Source: Pseudomonas viridiflava
Lineage (GTDB): Bacteria; Pseudomonadota; Gammaproteobacteria; Pseudomonadales; Pseudomonadaceae
Length of the DNA stretch: 64,000 nt
NCBI RefSeq assembly: GCF_900602065.1
Contig: NZ_UWFN01000285.1
Span: 186,001-250,000 of the forward strand
Direction of reading: 5' to 3'
Below, piece after piece: positions 43,765-51,766 of this stretch. The position numbers were made by a program, and so were the translations under genes. Under the pieces are notes generated by a model. It was not told the DNA's origin and made no database searches. It was given only the letters and a program-made list of their open reading frames with translations. Every line of letters begins with the position of its first letter. Positions within the stretch are counted from its first letter, which is position 1.

Positions 43765-46325
43765 CAGAGTGCCTCCTCGACGACGGGAATAAGGTTCAGT
43801 TCTGCCGCAGTGGCTGGCCGACGCTGGCCGCGCTCCTCGACAAAATGAATGTCCGGATCAGCACGCTTGTCGTTGACGAAGGTGCGGAAGCGCTTGAGCT
43901 TTTCCGGACTCTTGAGGGTGTTGGCCCATTCACATTCGTAGCGGTCGACCACCAGCTGCATCTGCGCTTCCAGCTCTGCGCCCAACCCCAGGCTGTCGTT
44001 GATGATCACGTCCTTGAGGTAATCCAGGCCGCCCTCCAGGCTTTCACGCCACACCGAGGTACGTTGCAACTTGTCCGCAGTGCGGATGTAGAACATCAGG
44101 AAACGGTCGATGTAGCGGATCAGCGTATCGTCATCCAGGTCGGTGGCGAACAGCTCGGCATGGCGCGGACGCATGCCGCCGTTCCCGGATATGTAGAGGT
44201 TCCAGCCCTTTTCGGTGGCAATCACGCCGACGTCTTTGCTCTGCGCTTCCGCACACTCACGGGTGCAGCCGGAGACCGCGAACTTGAGCTTGTGCGGCGA
44301 GCGCAAACCTTTGTAGCGATCCTCGATGGTCAGGGCCATTTGCACGCTGTCCTGCACGCCGTAACGGCACCAGGTACTGCCGACGCAGGACTTCACCGTA
44401 CGCGTCGATTTGCCATAGGCATGGCCGGTCTCGAAGCCGGCTTCGATCAGCTCCGACCAGATGTCCGGCAACTCATGCAGTTGCGCGCCGAACAGGTCGA
44501 TACGCTGACCGCCAGTGATCTTGGTGTACAGGTCGTATTTCTTGGCCACGACGCCAATGGCGATGAGTTTGTCTGCGGTGATTTCGCCGCCCGCAATACG
44601 CGGTACGACCGAGTAAGTGCCGTTCTTCTGCATGTTGGCCATGAAGGTGTCGTTGGTGTCCTGCAAAGGCACCAGCGAGGCGTCCATGATCGGCTGGTTC
44701 CAGCACGACGCCAGAATCGAACCCACGGCCGGTTTGCAGATATCGCAACCGGTATGTCCACGACCATGCTTGGCAAGCAGTTCTTCAAACGTCTGCACAC
44801 CCTCGACGCGAACCAGCGCGTACAACTCCTGACGGGTGTAGGCAAAGTGTTCGCACAGGCTTTTATCGACGCTGACGCCGCGGGCAATCAGTTCGTGTTC
44901 AAACACCGTTTTCAACAAAGCGGCGCAACCGCCGCAACCGGTGCAGGCCTTGGTCGAAGACTTGAGCACACCCAGATCGGTACAACCGCCATCAATGGCC
45001 GAGCAGATCGCGCCTTTGGTGACGTTGTGGCACGAACAAATGGTCGCGGTTTCCGGCAAGGACGCCGGACCCAGAGTGGGTGCGCCAGAAGAACTCGGCA
45101 GGATCAGACTGGCCGGTTCGGCCGGCAGCGTGATTGCGTTCTGCATGTATTGCAGCAGGGTGTCGTAGTAACTGTTGTCGCCCACCAGCACCGCGCCGAT
45201 CACATGCTTGCCCGACGCATCGACCACCAGACGGCGATAGCTTGCGGTGGTCTGATCGATGAATTGATAGCTGCGCGAGCCTGGCGTGTGGCCGTGGGCA
45301 TCACCAATGGAGCCTACGTCGACCCCCAGCAGTTTCAGTTTGGTGGACATATCTGCGCCCATGAACGGATCAGCTTCGCCACCGCACAAGGTCGTCGCTA
45401 CGGCGCGTGCCATCTGATAACCCGGCGCAACCAGGCCAAAGATGCTGCCGTTCCATGCTGCGCACTCACCAATAGCGTAGATATCCGGATCGCTGCTCAG
45501 GCACTGGCCATCAATGCTGACGCCGCCACGCGGACCGATGTCCAGACCGCACTGGCGGGCCAGCGCATCCTGCGCACGAATACCTGCGGAGAACACGATG
45601 AGGTCGGTTTCGAGGAATTCGTCATTGCCGAAGTTCATCCGGTAGCGATATTCCTCCCCCGCCGTGATCGACTGCGTACCACGGGCCAGATGCACGCCAA
45701 CCCCGAGTTGCTCGATACGATCCTTGAGGGCAATACCACCCTGCTCGTCCAGCTGCACCGGCATCAAGCGCGGCGCGAACTCCACGACGTGTGCTTCCAG
45801 GCCAAGGCTTTTCAAGGCATTCGCCGCTTCCAGCCCCAGTAACCCACCACCGACCACTACACCGCGAATGGCATTAGTGGCCGCAGTGCGGATCGCGTCC
45901 AGGTCTTCCAGGGTGCGATAAACCAGACGCGAGTCACCGTGAGCACCTTCAATCGGCGGTACAAACGGGTAAGAACCGGTGGCCAGCACCAGCTTGTCGT
46001 AATGCACGCTGCCAGTGGCAGTGATGATCGTGTGACCCTCGCGGTCAATTTCCAGCACTTGAGTGCCCAAGTGCAGCGTGACGCCGGGCGTCTGGTATAG
46101 CGCGGCATCGGAAAGCGCCAACGACTCCGCGTCACGGCCGGTGAAATACTCGGACAAGTGCACGCGGTCATATGCGCGCATCTGCTCTTCGCCGAAGACA
46201 TGAAGTTGGTAGTGCTGCAACGCGCCACCAGCGATCAATTGCTCGACACAGTGGTGGCCGACCATGCCATTGCCGATCACGATCAGGGTTTGCAGCGAGT
46301 TCGAAGAATCAATATTGGTGTTCAT
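43764..46325 (-). CDS. nirB: assimilatory NADH nitrite reductase large subunit
   Basis: A protein of 853 residues with an FAD/NADH-binding module (GNGMVGHH at 18-25; VVVGGGLLGLEAA at about 157-168), a BFD-like [2Fe-2S] domain (Cys430, Cys432, Cys461, Cys464) and a sirohaem/[4Fe-4S] reductase domain with ligand cysteines at 647, 653, 687 and 691. It reduces nitrite to ammonium. The ATG was chosen at MNTNIDSSN; an upstream in-frame extension would run into the leader terminator. Expression appears to be controlled by a sigma-54 promoter and leader attenuation. No nitrate reductase gene is adjacent. Confidence 0.95.
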   Translation of the reverse strand: MNTNIDSSNSLQTLIVIGNGMVGHHCVEQLIAGGALQHYQLHVFGEEQMRAYDRVHLSEYFTGRDAESLALSDAALYQTPGVTLHLGTQVLEIDREGHTIITATGSVHYDKLVLATGSYPFVPPIEGAHGDSRLVYRTLEDLDAIRTAATNAIRGVVVGGGLLGLEAANALKSLGLEAHVVEFAPRLMPVQLDEQGGIALKDRIEQLGVGVHLARGTQSITAGEEYRYRMNFGNDEFLETDLIVFSAGIRAQDALARQCGLDIGPRGGVSIDGQCLSSDPDIYAIGECAAWNGSIFGLVAPGYQMARAVATTLCGGEADPFMGADMSTKLKLLGVDVGSIGDAHGHTPGSRSYQFIDQTTASYRRLVVDASGKHVIGAVLVGDNSYYDTLLQYMQNAITLPAEPASLILPSSSGAPTLGPASLPETATICSCHNVTKGAICSAIDGGCTDLGVLKSSTKACTGCGGCAALLKTVFEHELIARGVSVDKSLCEHFAYTRQELYALVRVEGVQTFEELLAKHGRGHTGCDICKPAVGSILASCWNQPIMDASLVPLQDTNDTFMANMQKNGTYSVVPRIAGGEITADKLIAIGVVAKKYDLYTKITGGQRIDLFGAQLHELPDIWSELIEAGFETGHAYGKSTRTVKSCVGSTWCRYGVQDSVQMALTIEDRYKGLRSPHKLKFAVSGCTRECAEAQSKDVGVIATEKGWNLYISGNGGMRPRHAELFATDLDDDTLIRYIDRFLMFYIRTADKLQRTSVWRESLEGGLDYLKDVIINDSLGLGAELEAQMQLVVDRYECEWANTLKSPEKLKRFRTFVNDKRADPDIHFVEERGQRRPATAAELNLIPVVEEAL

Positions 46326-46362
46326 GGATAGCATCCGACCAAAGCCAATCACGGAATAAAAA

Positions 46363-46400
46363 GCAAAAAAAAGCGCCTGAAACCTTGCGGTTTCAGGCGC
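46363..46400 (-). terminator. leader terminator (attenuator) upstream of nirB
   Basis: On the minus strand a perfect 12-bp stem (GCGCCTGAAACC with GGTTTCAGGCGC, loop GCAA) is followed by eight T. It ends about 40 bases before the nirB ATG, so it must be read through for nirB expression. The layout is that of a NasT-type antitermination leader. Confidence 0.85.
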
Positions 46401-46500
46401 CTTTGCCTGTTCGTTTGGTGGTTAACCCGGCCTCTATGCCTGATCCACCCATAGTGCCCTGGCCTTGTTGGCTGATCGATCTTCGTTGACCGACGGGGCT

Positions 46501-46527
46501 GTCCACTCGACTACGTTCGCGGTGGAC
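46501..46527 (-). ncRNA. 5' leader hairpin of the nirBD transcript
   Basis: On the minus strand GTCCAC and GTGGAC pair around 15 bases, right after the predicted transcription start. A second possible stem (CTATG/CATAG, inside GGCC/GGCC, about 46431-46466) follows before the terminator. Two hairpins before a terminator is the arrangement bound by ANTAR-type antiterminators such as NasT. The exact loops were not matched to a consensus. Confidence 0.45.
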
Positions 46528-46541
46528 CTGACTGGAGATAA

Positions 46542-46557
46542 TGCAGCGTTTGTGCCA
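46542..46557 (-). promoter_or_regulatory. sigma-54 promoter of nirBD
   Basis: TGGCACAAACGCTGCA on the minus strand matches TGGCACG-N4-TTGCA with exact GG-N10-GC spacing. The start site would be near 46531, giving a leader of about 205 bases. Control by NtrC would be expected. Confidence 0.75.
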
Positions 46558-46721
46558 GCCAGCGCCTAAACCGAAAAACCTTTGTAAAGCCCGACTCCAG
46601 ATACGGATATACCGGCTGCTCAATGCGATGCGATTCGTCACCCGGCGCATCCCCATGGTGCAAACAAGGCATTTGCGGCTTTATATAAGTGCAGAAATTT
46701 CTCTACAGCGACGTTCAGACA

Positions 46722-46735
46722 TGGATCCAGATCAA
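46722..46735. promoter_or_regulatory. candidate ANR/FNR box, one mismatch
   Basis: TGGATCCAGATCAA differs at one base from TTGAT-N4-ATCAA. It lies 55 bases before the trhP start, and about 190 bases upstream of the nirBD start site. Either gene could be the target, or the match may be chance. Confidence 0.3.
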
Positions 46736-46789
46736 TAAAAAAGCCGGGCAAGTCGACTACCCTCGCGATTTCGCGACCGACGCCCACTC

Positions 46790-48145
46790 ATGCCAAACCT
46801 TGCTGCTTCGACCTCCTTAGCTCCCAGCCCCGCCCCCGAACTGCTGGCCCCGGCCGGCACCTTGAAAAACATGCGCTACGCCTTCGCCTACGGTGCCGAT
46901 GCGGTTTACGCCGGTCAGCCGCGCTACAGCCTGCGAGTGCGCAATAACGAATTCGATCACGCCACGTTGGCGATCGGCATCCATGAGGCGCATACGCAGG
47001 GCAAACGCTTTTATGTCGTGGTGAACATCGCGCCACACAACGCCAAGCTGAAGACCTTCCTTAAAGACCTGGAGCCGGTGATCGCCATGGGACCCGACGC
47101 GTTGATCATGTCCGACCCCGGCTTGATCATGCTGGTCCGCCGTCATTTCCCACAGATGCCGATTCACTTGTCGGTACAGGCCAATACCGTGAACTGGGCC
47201 AGCGTCGAATTCTGGCAACTTCAGGGCGTGAGCCGAATCATCCTGTCCCGTGAACTGTCGCTGGAAGAGATCGACGAAATCCGCGAGCAAGTGCCGAGCA
47301 TGGAGCTGGAGGTTTTTGTCCACGGCGCACTGTGCATGGCCTACTCCGGCCGCTGCCTGTTGTCGGGCTACATCAACAAACGCGACGCCAATCAGGGCAG
47401 TTGCACCAATGCCTGCCGCTGGAAATATTCAGCTCAGCCAGCGACGGAAAATCAGCTCGGCGAGATCGTACAGACCTTTCAGCCCGAACCGACGCTGGGC
47501 GAAGGCATGCCGACTGATCAAGTGTTTGTGCTGCAGGAAGCCAACCGCCCGGGCGAATTGATGCCCGCCTTCGAAGACGAGCACGGCACCTACATCATGA
47601 ACTCCAAGGACCTGCGCGCCGTACAGCATGTCGAGCGTTTGACGCAGATGGGCGTGCACTCACTGAAAATCGAAGGCCGAACCAAATCCCACTTCTATTG
47701 CGCACGCACCACGCAGGTTTACCGCCGCGCCATCGACGACGCGGTAGCCGGTCGTGAATTCGACCGCAGCCTGATGGGCGATCTGGAATCCCTGGCCCAG
47801 CGCGGCTACACCGAAGGCTTCCTGCGCAGGCATGTGCATGATGAATATCAGAACTACCAGAACGGTAACTCGGTTTCGGAGAAGCAGCAGTTCGTCGGCG
47901 AAATGACCGGCGAACGACGTAACGGGCTGGCCGAAGTCCGGGTCAAAAACCGCTTCAATCTGGACGACAACCTTGAACTGATGACGCCCGGTGGCAACAT
48001 CCACTTCGATCTGGAGTACTTGCAGAACGTCGCAGGCGAAGCGATCGGTGTTGCACCGGGGGATGGCCATACGGTTTACATACCGATGCCTGAGGGGGTG
48101 GATTTGAGGTTTGGGTTGTTGATGCGGGATGTGCGGGAGGGGTGA
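46790..48145 (+). CDS. trhP: U32-family tRNA hydroxylation protein TrhP (YegQ)
   Basis: A peptidase-U32-like protein of 451 residues, the YegQ length. It shows ELLAPAGTLKNMRYAFAYGADAVYAG, HLSVQANTVNWASVEFW and the cysteine-rich stretch LCMAYSGRCLLSGYINKRDA with further cysteines in GSCTNACRWKY, which bind an iron-sulfur cluster in the family. TrhP makes 5-hydroxyuridine at position 34 of some tRNAs using a prephenate-derived route. Its start has no obvious Shine-Dalgarno. It is divergent from nirBD. Confidence 0.9.
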   Translation: MPNLAASTSLAPSPAPELLAPAGTLKNMRYAFAYGADAVYAGQPRYSLRVRNNEFDHATLAIGIHEAHTQGKRFYVVVNIAPHNAKLKTFLKDLEPVIAMGPDALIMSDPGLIMLVRRHFPQMPIHLSVQANTVNWASVEFWQLQGVSRIILSRELSLEEIDEIREQVPSMELEVFVHGALCMAYSGRCLLSGYINKRDANQGSCTNACRWKYSAQPATENQLGEIVQTFQPEPTLGEGMPTDQVFVLQEANRPGELMPAFEDEHGTYIMNSKDLRAVQHVERLTQMGVHSLKIEGRTKSHFYCARTTQVYRRAIDDAVAGREFDRSLMGDLESLAQRGYTEGFLRRHVHDEYQNYQNGNSVSEKQQFVGEMTGERRNGLAEVRVKNRFNLDDNLELMTPGGNIHFDLEYLQNVAGEAIGVAPGDGHTVYIPMPEGVDLRFGLLMRDVREG

Positions 48146-48222
48146 GACGTATTGGTGATGCCCTCTGCGCCTTAAAAAGAACCCTATGAAGCTCACAACA
48201 GCAAATAGGTGACCTTCGGCAG

Positions 48223-48580
48223 CTACAGGGATCACCGACATCTGTGGGAGCCGGGCCTGGTCTGGGCGGCATTCCGACGATTCAGGCGCTGCGGTTATTC
48301 AGGCAGACCGCGTTATCGTTCATCGCGAGCAAGCTCGGCTCCTACAGGGATCACCGACATCTGTGGGAGCCGGGCCTGGTCTGGGCGGCATTCCGACGAT
48401 TCAGGCGCTGAGGTTATTCAGACAGACCGCGTTATCGTTGATCGCGAGCAAGCTCGGCTCCTACAGGGATCACCGACATCTGTGGAAGCCGGGCCTGGTC
48501 TGGGCGGCATTCCGACGATTCAGGCGCTGCGGTTATTCAGGCAGACCGCGTTATCGTTGATCGCGAGCAAGCGCGCTACA
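48223..48580. repeat. three tandem 119-base repeats, each holding a REP pair
   Basis: Units begin at 48223, 48342 and 48461 (CTACAGGGATCACCGACATC), with exactly 119 bases between starts; the third ends a few bases short. Each contains GTGGGAGCCGGGCCTGGTCT (GTGGAAGCC in unit 3) and, inverted, GCGAGCAAGCTCGGCTCCTA. Units differ by only a few substitutions, so the amplification looks recent. It fills most of the 523-base gap between trhP and the tRNA genes. Confidence 0.95.
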
Positions 48581-48631
48581 GAAATGCACTTCCAATAAGC
48601 CGAAAACCAAAGATCAAAAAACGCACAAACA

Positions 48632-48659
48632 AAAACGCCGCTCTATTGAGCGGCGTTTT
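48632..48659. terminator. terminator of the tRNA operon
   Basis: AAAACGCCGCTC and GAGCGGCGTTTT form a 12-bp stem with a 4-base loop and T-rich flanks on both strands. It lies just after the last tRNA of the minus-strand cluster. Confidence 0.85.
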
Positions 48660-48668
48660 CGTTAAATA

Positions 48669-48744
<76 letters not shown>

Positions 48745-48746
48745 AA

Positions 48747-48822
48747 TGGCGTCCCCTAGGGGACTCGAACCCCTGTTACCGCCGTGAAAGGGCGGTGTCC
48801 TAGGCCACTAGACGAAGGGGAC
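48747..48822 (-). tRNA. tRNA-Glu (TTC), copy 2
   Basis: A cloverleaf of 76 bases with encoded CCA. The acceptor starts GTCCCCT, the anticodon loop is CTTTCAC (anticodon TTC) and the T-loop is GTTCGAGTC. It lies two bases before the Gly gene. Confidence 0.97.
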
Positions 48823-48925
48823 ACGCTAACTGAAACACATGGTGTGTATTTCAGTGCCCAAATCCAAGTCCGAAGACCGGGTTCTGGTTTCACTCAGCCT
48901 CGCCCTAAAGCAAGACTGCATAAAC

Positions 48926-49001
<76 letters not shown>

Positions 49002-49005
49002 AATA

Positions 49006-49081
49006 TGGCGTCCCCTAGGGGACTCGAACCCCTGTTACCGCCGTGAAAGGGCGGTGTCCTAGGCCACTAGACGAAGGGGAC
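49006..49081 (-). tRNA. tRNA-Glu (TTC), copy 1
   Basis: Identical to the copy at 48747-48822. It is the first gene of the cluster, directly behind a strong sigma-70 promoter. Transcription order is Glu, Gly, Glu, Gly. Confidence 0.97.
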
Positions 49082-49144
49082 ACACGTACAACTTCACTGC
49101 TTAACTTGCGCTTGGCTAGGTGCTTTACGCTGTAAGTGGCGCGC

Positions 49145-49173
49145 ATTCTATGGATGGATTGAGGGGTCGTCAA
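49145..49173 (-). promoter_or_regulatory. sigma-70 promoter of the tRNA cluster
   Basis: On the minus strand TTGACG and TAGAAT are 17 bases apart and followed by the GC-rich discriminator GCGCGCC, typical of stringently controlled stable-RNA promoters. Confidence 0.85.
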
Positions 49174-49355
49174 CCCCAATGTGAAAATTTATCTAAATCA
49201 ATGACTTCGCCTTCTTTAACCGACCGCTTGGCGCCGTATGCTTCAGCTATTTATGGATTGGCCGACAAACTACAAGCAGTGCATCTATGCGCAATAGTGC
49301 TTAGCCACTACACTCACTTCAATTTTTCGACTACAGCTATATAGAGGTTCGCGCG

Positions 49356-50126
49356 GTGACTCCACTGATGATTACCCTGATGGTAGTAGCCGGCATTGCG
49401 CTCCTGATCGCGATCGGCTATCTCAACCATGTGGCAGAAAACTCCAAGCTGGATAAAGCGCGAACGAAGATCGAGCTCAGCGACCGCCTGCGTCGCTGCA
49501 CTGAAATTTCCGAAACGTTCCCGGGCCAGTTGGTCACCCCTGCTTTGAAGCTGTTGATGACCCGCCTTGAGCTCAATGTCACGCAACGCATGCTGGCACT
49601 GGACAAGACCAACGCACAGCTCAAAACCCGCATTGATGAACTGAACACACTGGTCGGCCAGGGCGATGCCATTGCAGTGACCAATCCTGCGAGCCCGATC
49701 CTGACTGAAGCCAAGGCCAAAGACGTACGCTTTCTATTAGAAGCGCTGCATGGTCAGGTCACTCGCGCCGCTCACGACGGTTTCCTGCAGACCAGCGAAG
49801 CCAAACACTGGATTCGCGAGATCCGCAACATTCTGGTGATGCTGCATATCGAGTTCTTCAACAACCTGGGCCAGGCTGCACTGCAACAGGACCAGCCCGG
49901 CCAGGCGCGCCTGGCCTTCGAGCGCGGCGTACAGTACCTGAAAAACCAGCCTGATCCTGTAACGTATCAGGCCGCCTTGCTGGCGATGGAGAAACAACTG
50001 GCTCGAGCCAACTCCATGGTACTGACCAACATCGCACCGACCGCAGACGACGACAACGCCCTGACCGAAGGCCTGAAGGCTGACGACACCGAATCGGAAT
50101 GGAAGAAAAAGGTCATCTACGACTGA
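49356..50126 (+). CDS. membrane-anchored protein of unknown function
   Basis: A protein of 256 residues. One N-terminal membrane segment (MTPLMITLMVVAGIALLIAI) is followed by a cytoplasmic, mostly helical, possibly coiled-coil region (about 30-120) and a TPR-like stretch (AALQQDQPGQARLAFERGVQYL). The start is GTG after AGAGG. No characterised family is recognised. It is a single gene between the tRNA cluster and the convergent fRMsr gene. Confidence 0.8.
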   Translation: MTPLMITLMVVAGIALLIAIGYLNHVAENSKLDKARTKIELSDRLRRCTEISETFPGQLVTPALKLLMTRLELNVTQRMLALDKTNAQLKTRIDELNTLVGQGDAIAVTNPASPILTEAKAKDVRFLLEALHGQVTRAAHDGFLQTSEAKHWIREIRNILVMLHIEFFNNLGQAALQQDQPGQARLAFERGVQYLKNQPDPVTYQAALLAMEKQLARANSMVLTNIAPTADDDNALTEGLKADDTESEWKKKVIYD

Positions 50127-50174
50127 TACAACGTTGATTGGCGCATACGCCCAAGGCGATGCGCCAATCAGGCT

Positions 50175-50657
50175 TCAGCAATCAGTTGCTTTCAGAAATA
50201 TCGCTGCCAACTGCTCAATGCCTGCCTGATCCAGCTCCGAGAAGCGGCCTACCTTCGGACTGTCCAGATCCAACACCCCAATCAGACGCCCGTCTTTCAC
50301 CAACGGCACGACCAGCTCGCTGTTCGATGCGCTGTCGCAGGCGATATGGCCCGGGAACTCGTGCACATCCTCTACGCGCTGGGTTTGCCGACTCTGCGCA
50401 GCGGCGCCGCACACACCACGCCCGAACGGGATACGGACACAGGCGATCTGGCCCTGAAACGGCCCCAGCACCAGTTCTTCATTACGATTCAGGTAAAAGC
50501 CCGCCCAGTTCAGGTCATCGATCTGGCTGTACAAAAAGGCCGAGAACTGCGCAGCATTCGCGATGAAGTCTTTCTCGTCCGCCAGCAGGGACTCCAGTTG
50601 AGCGGCCAACAGGCTGTAACCGTCCAGCCCGGTGCCAGCACTTTGCAAATCAATCAT
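50175..50657 (-). CDS. free methionine-(R)-sulfoxide reductase (GAF domain)
   Basis: A single-GAF-domain protein of 160 residues. Cys73, Cys83 and Cys107 have the 10/24 spacing of the E. coli fRMsr cysteines (84, 94, 118), so it should reduce free methionine-R-sulfoxide. Other conserved features are NWAGFYL and LGPFQGQIACVRIPFGRGVCG. The start MIDLQSAG overlaps the stop of the upstream ATPase gene (ATGA), so the two are translationally coupled. Confidence 0.92.
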   Translation of the reverse strand: MIDLQSAGTGLDGYSLLAAQLESLLADEKDFIANAAQFSAFLYSQIDDLNWAGFYLNRNEELVLGPFQGQIACVRIPFGRGVCGAAAQSRQTQRVEDVHEFPGHIACDSASNSELVVPLVKDGRLIGVLDLDSPKVGRFSELDQAGIEQLAAIFLKATDC

Positions 50658-51544
50658 GGTTGTTGCTCCAACAATTTCAAACCTACCCAGTAACGTGCGA
50701 ATTGATAGGCACACCGGCCATTACGGTTGCCCCGCCCGGTCGCCCAGCGGATCGCGTGTTTGTCCAGCTCCTCATCGCGCTGCCAGGCAAGACCGGCAGC
50801 CAGAGCGAGTTGCGTGATCCAGTGCTCGACCACATTCAGGTAATGCTCCTGAGTGAAGGGATAGAACGACAGCCACAGACCAAAACGGTCCGACAGGGCA
50901 ATCTTGTCTTCTACTGCCTCGCTAGGGTGCAGCTCACCATCAACCTGCTGCCAGTTAAGATTGTCACTCTCCTTTTCCGGTACCAGATGACGACGGTTGG
51001 AGGTGGCGTAGAGCAGCACGTTATCCGGAGCCTGCTCCAGAGAACCATCAAGCACACTTTTCAGAACCCGGTAGTCGCTCTCCCCTGCCTCAAAGGACAG
51101 GTCATCGCAGAACAGCACAAAACGCTGCGGCAGCTTTTGCAGTTGCTCGACAACACGCGGCAAGTCACCCAAGTGGTCGCGTTCAATCTCGATCAGCCGC
51201 AAGCCTGCCTGCGCATACTCGGCGAGCAGCGCGCGAATCAGCGATGATTTACCCGTCCCGCGCGAACCCCAGAGCAGCGCGTGGTTAGCGGGCAGGCCAT
51301 CAATGAACTGACGCGTATTGCGCCCCAACTGCTCACGCTGAAGATCCACCCCGATCAAATCAGACAAGCGCATGTCGAGGCTGACCTCAAGCGGCAACAG
51401 ATAACCGCTACGGCCTTCGCGAACCCAACGTGCCGCCATGGCGTGGGACCAGTCGACCGCTTCACGGGGCGCAGGTAGCAAGGGCTCCAGCCGCGCCAAA
51501 ACGGCGTCGGCGCGTTCGAGAAAAGCATTCAAACGAGAATCCAC
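50654..51544 (-). CDS. DUF815-family AAA ATPase
   Basis: A protein of 296 residues with Walker A (LLWGSRGTGKSSLIRALL), a Walker B-like FVLFCDDLSFE and the arginine-containing LLYATSNRRHLVPE. This is the pattern of the DUF815 family of uncharacterised ATPases found widely in Proteobacteria. The start is GTG, five bases after AAGGAG. It is coupled to the fRMsr gene downstream. Confidence 0.88.
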   Translation of the reverse strand: MDSRLNAFLERADAVLARLEPLLPAPREAVDWSHAMAARWVREGRSGYLLPLEVSLDMRLSDLIGVDLQREQLGRNTRQFIDGLPANHALLWGSRGTGKSSLIRALLAEYAQAGLRLIEIERDHLGDLPRVVEQLQKLPQRFVLFCDDLSFEAGESDYRVLKSVLDGSLEQAPDNVLLYATSNRRHLVPEKESDNLNWQQVDGELHPSEAVEDKIALSDRFGLWLSFYPFTQEHYLNVVEHWITQLALAAGLAWQRDEELDKHAIRWATGRGNRNGRCAYQFARYWVGLKLLEQQP

Positions 51545-51640
51545 AATGGCTCCTTGATTAACACGCAGTAAACGGCAAGAACGGCTGGAGCCAAATAAGG
51601 AAAGCAGTTCGGGTCACACGTACAAATAAAAATGTGCCGA

Positions 51641-51669
51641 CGCCTTCCCGGCTAAAGCCGGTCCCACAT
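51641..51669. repeat. single REP-like hairpin
   Basis: CCGGCTAAAGCCGG within CTTCCCGGCTAAAGCCGGTC forms a small perfect hairpin of a third REP type, in the divergent region between the ATPase gene and sagS. Confidence 0.5.
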
Positions 51670-51766
51670 TCATTTCAATTCAGTTAACTATAAGTTGCTT
51701 GATGAGAGCCAGCCCCGATCGGCTATGCTTGCCCCCGCGAAGGAAACGAGAAGTGGCAATACCCTT

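Noticed and set aside
43752..45842. A 696-codon open frame on the plus strand opposite nirB
   Set aside because: It runs antisense to nirB, has no recognisable domain and no ribosome site; a by-product of high-GC third positions.
48223..48580. The triple repeat as a CRISPR array
   Set aside because: The whole 119-base unit is conserved with no variable spacers, it contains REP arms, and no cas genes are present.
48209..48598. Open frames through the 119-base repeat array with internally repeated peptide
   Set aside because: The repetition comes from the REPIN DNA repeats; there is no start signal and the frame is not protein-like.
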